A stretch of 21,826 bases of DNA from JASMTM01 sp964441735 (GTDB taxonomy: Bacteria > Thermotogota > Thermotogae > Petrotogales > Kosmotogaceae). Within the stretch, counting starts at the first letter, position 1, and each line of letters starts with the position of its first letter. Shown one piece after another: positions 15,005-21,590 of this stretch. The translations under genes were made by a program, and so were the position numbers. The notes under the pieces were generated by a model that was given only the letters and a program-made list of their open reading frames with translations, did no database searches and was not told the origin of the DNA. The DNA lies in assembly GCA_964441735.1 (NCBI GenBank), contig CAYTVB010000031.1:1-21826 (forward strand), written 5' to 3'.

Positions 15005-15919
15005 TTACTCTTCTTTTTTGGATTCCTTATTCTCTTTAAACAATTCTGCAATGGAGGCAACACTACTTAACAGGCTTGAAGATTCAAAGGGTAAGAATAT
15101 TTTGCTTGCTTTTCCGTCAGCGATATCCTTAAGTGCATCAAGGTACCGTATAGCTATAAGATCGCTGGTTGGATTACCTTCGTGTATACCTTTAAATACT
15201 TTCATAATAGCAGCAGCCTGTCCTTCAGCTTCAGCTGTGAGTTTATATTTGTTGGCGTCAGCGACTCTCTTAATGGCTTCAGCTTCACCTTCAGCCTTCA
15301 AGATTGCTGATCTCTTGTCACCCTCAGCTCTGGTAATTTCTGATTGGCGATATCCTTCAGCTTCAAGAATTACCGCTCTCTTTGTTCTTTCAGCCTTCAT
15401 CTGTTTAGACATGGCTTCCATGATATCTTGTGGTGGATCAATTTTCTTTATTTCTACACGGGTAACCTTAACACCCCATTTATCCGTAGCATCATCAAGT
15501 ACTTCTCTCAATTTGACATTTATTCTTTCTCTTGAGGTTAATGTCTGATCCAGTTCAATTTCACCAATCACATTTCTAAGGTTTGTCTGTGCAAGTTTGA
15601 CGGCGGCATTTTCAAAGTTAGAAACATTATAAACAACGCGATAAGCATCGGTTACCTCATAATAAATGACAGCATCTACAGTAACGACAACATTATCTGT
15701 GGTGATGACTTCCTGAGGTGGGACATCGATTACCATTTCTCTAAGGTCTACTTTCACAATTCTTTCAATGAAGGGTATGATGAAATTTAATCCAGGTTCC
15801 GCTTCACGTTTAAAACTTCCCAATCTTTCTACAAGTCCTTTTTGAAATGGTCTAACTATTTTAATTCCAGAAGCTGCAATAATAAGTATGATTACTGCAA
15901 GTATTATCCAAAGAATCAT
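15005..15919 (-). CDS. SPFH/band 7 protein (slipin, stomatin-like)
   Basis: 304-residue membrane-anchored scaffold protein of the stomatin/slipin group, thought to organise membrane microdomains and assist membrane proteolysis. A single N-terminal helix (2-20) is followed by VRPFQKGLVERLGSF, the standard opening of the band 7 domain, then PPQEVITTDNV and a long alanine/glutamate coiled coil (about 175-235, RAEGDKRSAILKAEGEAEAI). The C-terminus is acidic and lysine-rich. It starts two bases after nfeD, with GGGGGAA as ribosome binding site. NfeD-slipin pairing is widespread in bacteria and archaea and supports both calls. Confidence 0.96.
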   Translation of the reverse strand: MILWIILAVIILIIAASGIKIVRPFQKGLVERLGSFKREAEPGLNFIIPFIERIVKVDLREMVIDVPPQEVITTDNVVVTVDAVIYYEVTDAYRVVYNVSNFENAAVKLAQTNLRNVIGEIELDQTLTSRERINVKLREVLDDATDKWGVKVTRVEIKKIDPPQDIMEAMSKQMKAERTKRAVILEAEGYRQSEITRAEGDKRSAILKAEGEAEAIKRVADANKYKLTAEAEGQAAAIMKVFKGIHEGNPTSDLIAIRYLDALKDIADGKASKIFLPFESSSLLSSVASIAELFKENKESKKEE

Positions 15920-15921
15920 AA

Positions 15922-16389
15922 TTATTCCCCCTCTCCTTCAATTTTTTTCTCTTTATCTATGGGAGTAACATAAACAACGGTACCTCTAACATGTTCTATC
16001 TTCACATATTTTCCTTCTTCAATTATGCTGTGTTTCTCTTCTTCAAGGGGCCTTGCTCTCCATATCTCTCCTGAAGTTCTTACCAGTCCGGTTCCTTTAT
16101 TGACATTTATCTCTGTTATGACTCTTGCGCGAGATCCCTTTAATTCATCTACGTAAATTTTTCTTGGCGGTTCACCTGATAGTTTCTTTGCTATGGGACG
16201 TGTAAAAAGAACCAGTATTGTACTGGTGATTGCAAAAATGGAAACCTGCCATCCAAGACTGAAATCAAATACTGCAAGTAAGCCAGCAATGAAAGAACCT
16301 ACGGAAAACCATAGAAAGAAAAATGTTGGAGTAACTATTTCAATAACCAAAAGTACAACTGCAAAAATCATCCAGCCGATATACTCCAT
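15922..16389 (-). CDS. NfeD-like membrane protein, short form
   Basis: 155-residue short NfeD (NfeD1b type) with two to three hydrophobic helices in residues 4-65 (the start MEYIGWMIFAVVLLVIEIV is typical). A soluble OB-fold domain follows from about residue 75 (LKGSRARVITEINVNKGTGL, then GEIWRARPLEEE and VRGTVVYVTP). It lacks the N-terminal serine-protease domain of long NfeD proteins. GGAGG is six bases before the ATG. It is transcribed with the slipin gene and is expected to bind it in the membrane. Confidence 0.94.
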   Translation of the reverse strand: MEYIGWMIFAVVLLVIEIVTPTFFFLWFSVGSFIAGLLAVFDFSLGWQVSIFAITSTILVLFTRPIAKKLSGEPPRKIYVDELKGSRARVITEINVNKGTGLVRTSGEIWRARPLEEEKHSIIEEGKYVKIEHVRGTVVYVTPIDKEKKIEGEGE

Positions 16390-16412
16390 AATCTACCTCC
16401 TATACAACGGTG

Positions 16413-17264
16413 TCAAAGCGTTAACAATTTTTGCGGGTGTACTATATATACATTGATATTTGAATCCTTCATCTGTTCCTCAATATATTTTTTCCACTTT
16501 GACCATCTACCGATGTACCTGCTAGATATATGATACAGTATTAATCTCTTCATACCATTTACTTTTGAAACATTGTTTAATACTTCTTCCAGTGATGAGT
16601 GATTCTCGCCTCTTCTATCTTCCGTTTTCAGGAACGTACATTCATGTAGAAGTGTCTCGGTGTCACTAATTGCACTTATTGGTAAAGCAAATGTATCTCC
16701 ACTTATTGTGACGATATTCTTATTGTACGTATAAGTCACCTCATCTTTGCCCATTTGTTTTGAAATCTTTGCAATTTCTTTAGAGCTTTTCTCTTTGTAT
16801 TTTTCTTTGAGTTTATGTCTTTGTTCTACAATATTATAACCCAGACTGATCTCTCCTGGTGTATGTTTTACCTTGAAAGGGACAACAGTTCTTTTGAAGT
16901 TTCCTGCATACCTTAAAAAAACGACTTCTCCCTCTTCAACTGGATTCATTAGTATATCGTATTTAAGATGCGGGTTCATTTGTTTTATGAATTGCACGTA
17001 TGCTTCTATTGCACGATTGTTTTTGGGATATGTTATGCGTAGAGGCTTTGTTTTATCTCCCATTGCGTTGTTTCTGGTGTTTATAATTCCCCATAAACCA
17101 GATACATGGTCTATATGGCCATGAGTCAAAAAAATATCCTTTATGGCGTAAATTTCATTACCCATATTTGTTGAAATGCCTTCTCCAGCATCAAAGAGAA
17201 GGCGTTCAGGTCTGTAATATATCCAGGTTGAATAAAGTGCTTTTGAAAAAATCTTAAACTCCAA
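16413..17264 (-). CDS. rnz: Ribonuclease Z, Thermotoga type
   Basis: Metallo-beta-lactamase-fold endonuclease that matures tRNA 3' ends. The 283-residue protein parallels the T. maritima enzyme along its length: FSKALYSTWIYY (5-17), LLFDAGEGIS (22-31), the zinc motif THGHIDH (47-53), GLWGIINTRNN, GEISLGY, TISGDT with its metal-binding Asp, LLHECTF, and LILYHISSRY with the last zinc histidine. The long flexible arm of the E. coli/Bacillus enzymes is replaced by a lysine-rich segment, as in Thermotoga. The start is TTG at 17262-17264, with AAGGAG overlapping the end of rplI, which stops two bases before; translation is probably coupled. Housekeeping gene embedded in a ribosomal-protein/membrane-protein operon. 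Confidence 0.96.
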   Translation of the reverse strand: MEFKIFSKALYSTWIYYRPERLLFDAGEGISTNMGNEIYAIKDIFLTHGHIDHVSGLWGIINTRNNAMGDKTKPLRITYPKNNRAIEAYVQFIKQMNPHLKYDILMNPVEEGEVVFLRYAGNFKRTVVPFKVKHTPGEISLGYNIVEQRHKLKEKYKEKSSKEIAKISKQMGKDEVTYTYNKNIVTISGDTFALPISAISDTETLLHECTFLKTEDRRGENHSSLEEVLNNVSKVNGMKRLILYHISSRYIGRWSKWKKYIEEQMKDSNINVYIVHPQKLLTL

Positions 17265-17266
17265 AC

Positions 17267-17722
17267 TCAGTCTCCTTCTATTCCTTCAACTGTAAGGCCA
17301 ATTGTTCCTTTAACACTACCCGGTAATTCCAGTTCAATCTTATGATCTCCGATTTCTCTAATGTTCTCAGGTAGATTTATATATTTTTTATCGAGTTTTG
17401 TTCCGGTCTTTTCTTCAATTTTATTTGCGATATCTGCTGAAGTAACTGAACCGAAGAGTTTTCCGCTACTTCCAGCTTTAACCTTTATTGTGAAATGTTT
17501 TGATGAAATCTTCTTGAGTAATTCCTCACTTTTTTCCCGTATCCGTTCCTCTTTCATTTCACGGTGTTCTTTTTTTGTTTTTAATTTTGACATTTCACTT
17601 TTTGTTGCTTCAACAGCTAAACCCTTTGGTATTAAATAATTTCTTGCATATCCATCAGAAACTTCTTGAATCTCACCTTCGCTTCCCAATTTAGAAACAT
17701 CTTTTTGTAAGATAATTTTCAT
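17267..17722 (-). CDS. rplI: Ribosomal protein L9
   Basis: Large-subunit protein binding 23S rRNA. The N-terminal domain starts MKIILQKDVSKLGSEGEIQE and carries the signature GYARNYLIPKGLA. A charged connecting helix (about 45-75, rich in Lys and Glu) and a C-terminal domain follow; 151 residues, normal length. ATG at 17720-17722 is chosen because GGAGG lies eight bases upstream. An in-frame ATG at 17737 would fall on the ribosome binding site. Separated from rpsR by a terminator, so it needs its own promoter in 17723-17780, where I see no strong match (a weak TTAACT / GATATA pair at best). Confidence 0.97.
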   Translation of the reverse strand: MKIILQKDVSKLGSEGEIQEVSDGYARNYLIPKGLAVEATKSEMSKLKTKKEHREMKEERIREKSEELLKKISSKHFTIKVKAGSSGKLFGSVTSADIANKIEEKTGTKLDKKYINLPENIREIGDHKIELELPGSVKGTIGLTVEGIEGD

Positions 17723-17780
17723 AAAAAATACCTCCATTTTCGTTTCAAATATATCGCAATCTATTAATACCGTTAGTTAA

Positions 17781-17806
17781 AAAACAAGGAGGCTCTCCGA
17801 GCCTCC
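17781..17806 (-). terminator. Intrinsic terminator after rpsR
   Basis: On the minus strand GGAGGCTC (complement of 17799-17806) and GAGCCTCC (complement of 17788-17795) form an eight-base stem with a three-base loop, followed by TTGTTTTTT. It sits nine bases after the rpsR stop and separates the rpsF-ssb-rpsR operon from rplI. Confidence 0.9.
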
Positions 17807-17814
17807 CCTTCGCT

Positions 17815-18045
17815 TTACTCCTTCACGTAGGGAAGAAGCGCCATATGTCTTGCTCTTTTAATGGCGATTTTTACCATTCTTTGATGTTTGGAACAATTCC
17901 CTGTAATTCTTTTTGGAATTATTTTTCCCTTTTCGGTCATAAAATCTCTTAAAAGAGTTGTATTTTTATAGTCTATGTAATCAATATCTGTAGAACAAAA
18001 TCTGCAGCGTTTATTTGTTTTTCTTCTTTTTCTTCGCTCTCTCAT
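17815..18045 (-). CDS. rpsR: Ribosomal protein S18 (zinc-binding form)
   Basis: 76-residue small-subunit protein that pairs with S6. It has the basic start MRERRKRRKTNKR, the core DYKNTTLLRDFMTEKGKIIP, and the helix IAIKRARHMALLPY. Cys14, Cys17, Cys51 and His54 form a zinc-binding set; many bacteria have lost these residues. AAGGAGG precedes the ATG. Third gene of the rpsF operon. Confidence 0.98.
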   Translation of the reverse strand: MRERRKRRKTNKRCRFCSTDIDYIDYKNTTLLRDFMTEKGKIIPKRITGNCSKHQRMVKIAIKRARHMALLPYVKE

Positions 18046-18070
18046 CGAAATCCTCCTTATTCCTTATTGT

Positions 18071-18547
18071 TTAAAAGGGTGGTTGATCATCACTTTTATC
18101 ATTTTGCTCACTACCAAAAAATGTGATGTCTTCGCTGGTGTCAATATCGTTTTCATCATTAGATGATTCATCAGTATCCTTATCAAAGGTTGAATTATCA
18201 GTAATGCCAGCTTGAGATTTTGTTTCCATAAATCTAATATTATTTGCCAGCACCTCTGTTGTGCTTCTTTTGTCTCCATCCTGAGTGGTCCACTTTCTTA
18301 TACGCAGGGAACCCTCAACCAGTATCAATCTACCTTTTACCAGATAGTTTCCAACAAATTCTGCGGTTTTCCCGAAGGTCACTACCCTTATAAAATCAGT
18401 ATTATCTTTGTCATTCATTCCTGAGCGGCTTTGACGATCAACCGCTACTGTAAAGACAGATACCTGGGTCCCGCTTGTTGTAAATCGTATATCGGGGTCT
18501 CTCACCAATCTACCAACCAGAATAATTTTGTTATAGCTGATTGACAT
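18071..18547 (-). CDS. ssb: Single-stranded DNA-binding protein
   Basis: 158-residue SSB that coats single-stranded DNA in replication and repair. One OB fold occupies 1-110 (NKIILVGRLVRDPDIRFTTS, then FIRVVTFGKTAEF and GRLILVEGSLR). A disordered acidic tail follows (115-152) and the conserved C-terminal tip DDQPPF that recruits partner proteins. Between rpsF and rpsR, its classic position. GGAGG within the end of rpsF serves as ribosome binding site; the two genes are four bases apart. Confidence 0.98.
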   Translation of the reverse strand: MSISYNKIILVGRLVRDPDIRFTTSGTQVSVFTVAVDRQSRSGMNDKDNTDFIRVVTFGKTAEFVGNYLVKGRLILVEGSLRIRKWTTQDGDKRSTTEVLANNIRFMETKSQAGITDNSTFDKDTDESSNDENDIDTSEDITFFGSEQNDKSDDQPPF

Positions 18548-18551
18548 TTCT

Positions 18552-18995
18552 TCATTCCTCCGATTTTTCTGTTTCTTCTGTTACCGATTCGTCTGTGGCA
18601 TCTTCAGTAACTTCTTCTTTTTCCGAAGGTACCTCAGCTGTTTCGTCTGATTCCTCTTCTTGCAGCATAACTTTTGGCAAACCACTTTTTTCAAGGTCTT
18701 CTCTTCTAAAGGTTTGCCAGCGAAAGACTTCAGGTGTTATTTTGTAGAATTTTTCAAGAAGATCTACGTTTTCCGGATCGGCTTCAAAGACAATGACAGT
18801 GTAATCGCCTTCAGTAAAACCTCTCCCCAGCTTGTAAGCTAGCTTTCTAACACCCCATCGGTCGAATTTTCTGACAATACCCTGGACTCTTTCTTCGATT
18901 TGCTGTTTGATTTTTTCTGCAACTGTTTCTCTGGAATCGTCTTCCAAATTTGGGTCAATGATGAACAATGTTTCATAGATTCTTTGCTTTTCCAT
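18552..18995 (-). CDS. rpsF: Ribosomal protein S6 with a long acidic tail
   Basis: Small-subunit protein of the central domain, partner of S18. The S6 fold covers residues 1-105 (RIYETLFIIDPNLEDD, FDRWGVRKLAYKLGRGFTEG, PEVFRWQTFRRED). A 40-residue Glu/Asp/Ser/Thr-rich tail (about 110-147) brings the length to 147, against about 95-130 for most bacteria. Acidic S6 tails are known elsewhere (E. coli adds glutamates after translation). GGGAGGAGG lies five bases before the ATG. Confidence 0.98.
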   Translation of the reverse strand: MEKQRIYETLFIIDPNLEDDSRETVAEKIKQQIEERVQGIVRKFDRWGVRKLAYKLGRGFTEGDYTVIVFEADPENVDLLEKFYKITPEVFRWQTFRREDLEKSGLPKVMLQEEESDETAEVPSEKEEVTEDATDESVTEETEKSEE

Positions 18996-19009
18996 AAATT
19001 ACCTCCTCC

Positions 19010-19058
19010 CATGGACATATGGCCTTGCCCTAAGGCAAAGCGGGTTTTCCAAACCAAG
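19010..19058 (-). promoter_or_regulatory. Candidate S6:S18 autoregulatory leader of rpsF
   Basis: The leader RNA can form GGTTT-GGA-AAACC (complement of 19043-19055) and GCCTT-AGGGC-AAGGC (complement of 19022-19036). The unpaired linker between them contains CCG (within AACCCGCTTTGCC). A CCG next to paired regions is the hallmark of the described S6:S18-binding leader in many bacterial rpsF transcripts. The fold here was made by eye. Confidence 0.4.
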
Positions 19059-19062
19059 AGTC

Positions 19063-19071
19063 ATTATATCA
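19063..19071 (-). promoter_or_regulatory. Extended -10 promoter of the rpsF operon
   Basis: The minus strand reads TGATATAAT, a TGN plus perfect TATAAT extended -10, which explains why no good -35 is visible. The transcript would start about 50-60 bases before the rpsF start codon. Confidence 0.65.
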
Positions 19072-19175
19072 TAATGATAAAAACTCTGCTTGAGATTTAA
19101 CGGTATTTATAACATAAATTGAAGACTTCCTACCGGGACGATTTCTGTTAAAATCTATTAAACGGGGGTGCGAGA

Positions 19176-20567
19176 ATGAATATAAAAAAATTATATGTCG
19201 GAATACAAAACAAAGATAAACTGAATGAGTTCTTACGTTTCATTAATAATAAAGGTGCCGATATATATGTTGAACCAGAGCTTGTTGCAACCATGAAAAA
19301 GTATAATATCCCCTATAGAACTTTACTAACGGGAAAAAAAGAAAAAATTACTGAAAATTATCGTCTGGAGCTTTTTAAGGAAGGAATAATTAATACATTG
19401 ATCAGTGAACCCGAAGAATATCTTAAAGACAAAGAAAAACCTTTTCCTTTTTTTGACATGTTGATATTGGATCCAAAGTCTATCACAGAAGAAAAACGAA
19501 AGAAACTCAGCGAAAAAGAACTAACAGGAGAGATGGACTATTTTTCCATTGCAGTCATGGTGGCAGCTGCAAGAAACCATAGAAATGTTGTTATTTTAAC
19601 TGATCCATCAGATTACGAGGATGTTATGAGTGACATTGAATATTGTGGTGATGTTATTTTAAGGAGAAGAAGAAAGTTAGCATTAAAGGCACTGTATAAA
19701 GTTGCTATATATAGTTCTCAGATGCATAAAGATTTCTCACAATATTTTGCAGCTGAAAAATATGATCATCTTACTCTCGAATATGTAATGCAGTTGATAT
19801 CAAATGATGGTGTTCAGGAAGAATCAACACTATACAAACTCGAAAATGTTTCAGGCTTGCTTGAAAATGTACACATAGGTAATCCTGCTAAAGGTATTTC
19901 TTTAGCTGATCTAAATAACATCAGATTATTCATGACTCTTTATTATTATCTGGGAGACATCTCATCGTTCATAATAGATGGAAAAATCCTGGAAACCAGA
20001 CTGAATGGTGAAATAAGAAATGTTCCACTGGGATGGAATACCATGTACGCTTCAACATATATTGATTATTCAACAATAAAGAAATTGTATTCTCTGGGTA
20101 TAACGTCGTTTTGTGGTGTATTTGACAGAGATGCAGTTAGTTTTGCATATCAAAATGGCATTTCCATTCTTACTGTACCTGATAGAGAATCAGTTCAAAT
20201 ATCTTCTATGGAATTGTCGGGATTTGAGGAATATGTTGCGAAAAAGAAAAGAAAACCACTAAATCTTGATTCATTGAATATAGAAGATAAACTTGCATTA
20301 TTACCGGCGCTACTCAATTCTCCAATATGTATTTCATATGCTTCAAAAGTTGATAGTAAACAGGTTATAGTATCCACCAGGGACGAACTAAAAGAAATGA
20401 TAAAAGAAAATACGTTTAGCTATCCGGTTATAGCACTTAACGTAGATATTGAAGAGAATCTGGTAAAAATGCTTCTAAAAAATGGCTTTAAAAGAATTTA
20501 TTTACCCGGGAAAAAAATGACATATTCCAGCAACAGAATAATATCATTAAGTGAACTGTTTAAGTAA
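19176..20567 (+). CDS. PurH-like protein without recognisable catalytic motifs
   Basis: 463-residue soluble protein of uncertain function. Residues 120-147 (DYFSIAVMVAAARNHRNVVI, then LTDPSDY) follow the conserved DIGGPxxxRAAAKNxxDVxVxxDPxDY segment of PurH, the bifunctional AICAR formyltransferase/IMP cyclohydrolase. RRKLALKALYKVAIYSS (165-181) matches the next PurH helix, and LYKLEN (219-224) and GISLADLNN (240-248) sit where PurH has LRYGENP and ISFNNILD. The length also matches. However, the cyclohydrolase phosphate loop (STGGT) reads YVEPE, the KTLHP block is NYRLELFKEG, the formyltransferase Lys-His pair is absent around 262-275, and the SDAFFPF block is missing. It is probably a pseudoenzyme or an enzyme with a new role. 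GGGGGTG precedes the ATG; TAAAAT at 19149-19154 is a possible -10. It stands alone, divergent from rpsF. Confidence 0.6.
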   Translation: MNIKKLYVGIQNKDKLNEFLRFINNKGADIYVEPELVATMKKYNIPYRTLLTGKKEKITENYRLELFKEGIINTLISEPEEYLKDKEKPFPFFDMLILDPKSITEEKRKKLSEKELTGEMDYFSIAVMVAAARNHRNVVILTDPSDYEDVMSDIEYCGDVILRRRRKLALKALYKVAIYSSQMHKDFSQYFAAEKYDHLTLEYVMQLISNDGVQEESTLYKLENVSGLLENVHIGNPAKGISLADLNNIRLFMTLYYYLGDISSFIIDGKILETRLNGEIRNVPLGWNTMYASTYIDYSTIKKLYSLGITSFCGVFDRDAVSFAYQNGISILTVPDRESVQISSMELSGFEEYVAKKKRKPLNLDSLNIEDKLALLPALLNSPICISYASKVDSKQVIVSTRDELKEMIKENTFSYPVIALNVDIEENLVKMLLKNGFKRIYLPGKKMTYSSNRIISLSELFK

Positions 20568-20579
20568 ATTCACTTTTTT
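20549..20579 (+). terminator. Terminator overlapping the end of the PurH-like gene
   Basis: AAGTGAA (20549-20555) and TTCACTT (20569-20575) pair around a 13-base loop that contains the stop codon, followed by a T run up to 20579. The stem is short and A/T-rich, so termination may be partial. Confidence 0.5.
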
Positions 20580-20614
20580 CTACTGAAATGAACTTTCCTG
20601 ATATAAGTATCAAG

Positions 20615-20643
20615 TTGACCTTTGGTCATTTACATAATATAAT
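20615..20643 (+). promoter_or_regulatory. ffs: Strong promoter of the SRP RNA gene
   Basis: TTGACC (20615-20620), a 17-base spacer and perfect TATAAT (20638-20643) give a near-consensus sigma-70 promoter. The first paired base of the RNA, at 20651, is the right distance for the transcription start. Confidence 0.9.
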
Positions 20644-20650
20644 TTTTATT

Positions 20651-20917
20651 GACCATGCTAGGCGGGGAGCTGGCGGTTCCCTGTACCCGAAATCCGCCAT
20701 ATGCGGGGCTGAAGACTTCCTGAGGCAACATTTGGTCGTTTCACGGAGTGCAGGAAGGTGTTGATGGTTGGGTCCCACGCAACAGAAACTTGCGAATCTG
20801 GTCAGATCCGGAAGGAAGCAGCCATAAGCAAGTCATTCTGTGTGCCGTGGGAGTGCTCGGCTTGAGCTGGAATGCACCACCGGGACGGTCAATGTTGTCG
20901 ATGGAAGGAGCATGGTC
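20651..20917 (+). ncRNA. ffs: Signal recognition particle RNA, large bacterial type with Alu domain
   Basis: RNA component of SRP, which binds Ffh and brings nascent membrane and secreted proteins to FtsY. The Ffh-binding apex is unmistakable: GGTCAG, ATCC, GGAAGGAAGCAGCC (about 20799-20823). The 5' part (GGCGGGGAGCTGGCGGTTCC, then CTGTACCCGAAATCCGCC) is the Alu domain seen in Bacillus scRNA and Thermotoga, and absent from the ~114-base E. coli 4.5S RNA. Ends were set by pairing GACCATGC (20651-20658) with GCATGGTC (20910-20917), about 267 bases. TTTTG follows, with no clear terminator hairpin beyond a weak TTTCGT-AC-ACGAAA at 20923-20936. Open frames across this region are not genes. Confidence 0.96.
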
Positions 20918-21078
20918 TTTTGTTTCGTACACGAAAGAGCCAGTTGTATTTAAGAAGATCAGACTTATATCTGTTATTTAACAAAAATGTTTACATAAAA
21001 ACGATTAATAACTGAATTGTGGCAAAATTATAGACGTAATAAAAGTAATGGAGTAATTTATCGACAAACTCAAATGAT

Positions 21079-21102
21079 GTTATGTAATGACCATTATATA
21101 AC
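21079..21102. repeat. 24-base near-perfect dyad upstream of hup
   Basis: GTTATGTAATG (21079-21089) and CATTATATAAC (21092-21102) are inverted copies with a single difference, separated by AC. The loop is too small for a good RNA hairpin, so a DNA-binding dimer site is more likely. It lies about 95 bases before the hup -35. Confidence 0.65.
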
Positions 21103-21195
21103 GGATACAGCAATCAACAAATAAACACAATGACTATTTTTTCTAAAAAAATTAACCTACTTCTTATGCATACTGGTATTAAGAGATGTAGATAG

Positions 21196-21225
21196 TTGAA
21201 ATGACCGGCCTTAAAGTGTTAGAAT
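21196..21225 (+). promoter_or_regulatory. hup promoter
   Basis: TTGAAA (21196-21201), 18 bases, TAGAAT (21220-21225). The start codon of HU is about 40 bases downstream. Confidence 0.65.
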
Positions 21226-21264
21226 AATGGAGACATCATGATTTCAATAGTAGGGGGTGCTCAT

Positions 21265-21537
21265 GTGAACAAGAAAGAACTTGTTGCGGAAATTGCAGAT
21301 AAGGCAGATGTAACGAAGAAACTAGCCGGTGAGGTACTTGATAACTTTATTGACACCGTTGAAGAGCAGCTTTCAAAAGGTGAAGAGGTTAAGCTGGTTG
21401 GTTTTGGAACATTTGAAGTAGCAAAAAGAAAACCAAGAAAAGGTGTAAACCCAAGAACAAAAGAACCCATTAAGATTCCCGGTGGTAAAGTACCTAAATT
21501 CAGAGCCGGTAAAGAACTAAAGGAAAAGGTTAAATAA
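21265..21537 (+). CDS. hup: Nucleoid protein HU
   Basis: 90-residue DNA-bending histone-like protein that compacts the chromosome. MNKKELVAEIADKADVTKK opens the helical dimer domain. VGFGTFEVAKRKPRKGVNP with the arm Pro and KIPGGKVPKFRAGKELK is the DNA-binding beta arm and C-terminal signature. The start is GTG at 21265: GGGGGTG lies six bases upstream and the protein then has the exact HU length. An in-frame ATG at 21238 would add nine residues not found in HU. Monocistronic, with its own promoter and terminator; 3' end faces uvrC. Confidence 0.98.
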   Translation: MNKKELVAEIADKADVTKKLAGEVLDNFIDTVEEQLSKGEEVKLVGFGTFEVAKRKPRKGVNPRTKEPIKIPGGKVPKFRAGKELKEKVK

Positions 21538-21554
21538 GGGTAGTTTTTAAAGGA

Positions 21555-21590
21555 AGTGGTGGACGTTCATCGTCCACCACTTTGTTTTTT
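21555..21590 (+). terminator. Intrinsic terminator after hup
   Basis: AGTGGTGGACG (21555-21565) and CGTCCACCACT (21571-21581) form a perfect 11-base stem with a five-base loop, followed by TTGTTTTTT. Half of the hairpin lies within the last codons of the convergent uvrC. Confidence 0.95.

Larger units (their letters stand above)
20918..21264. other. Intergenic region between ffs and hup
   Basis: 347 A/T-rich bases with no gene that I can support. It holds a 24-base dyad at 21079-21102 and the hup promoter at 21196-21225. Small frames here start without ribosome binding sites. Confidence 0.6.

Noticed and set aside
20748..20981. Small open frames on both strands over 20741-20981
   Set aside because: They fall inside the SRP RNA, whose conserved sequence and pairing explain the region.
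21238..21264. Upstream ATG for HU
   Set aside because: Adds nine residues not seen in HU and places the ribosome binding site inside the coding region.
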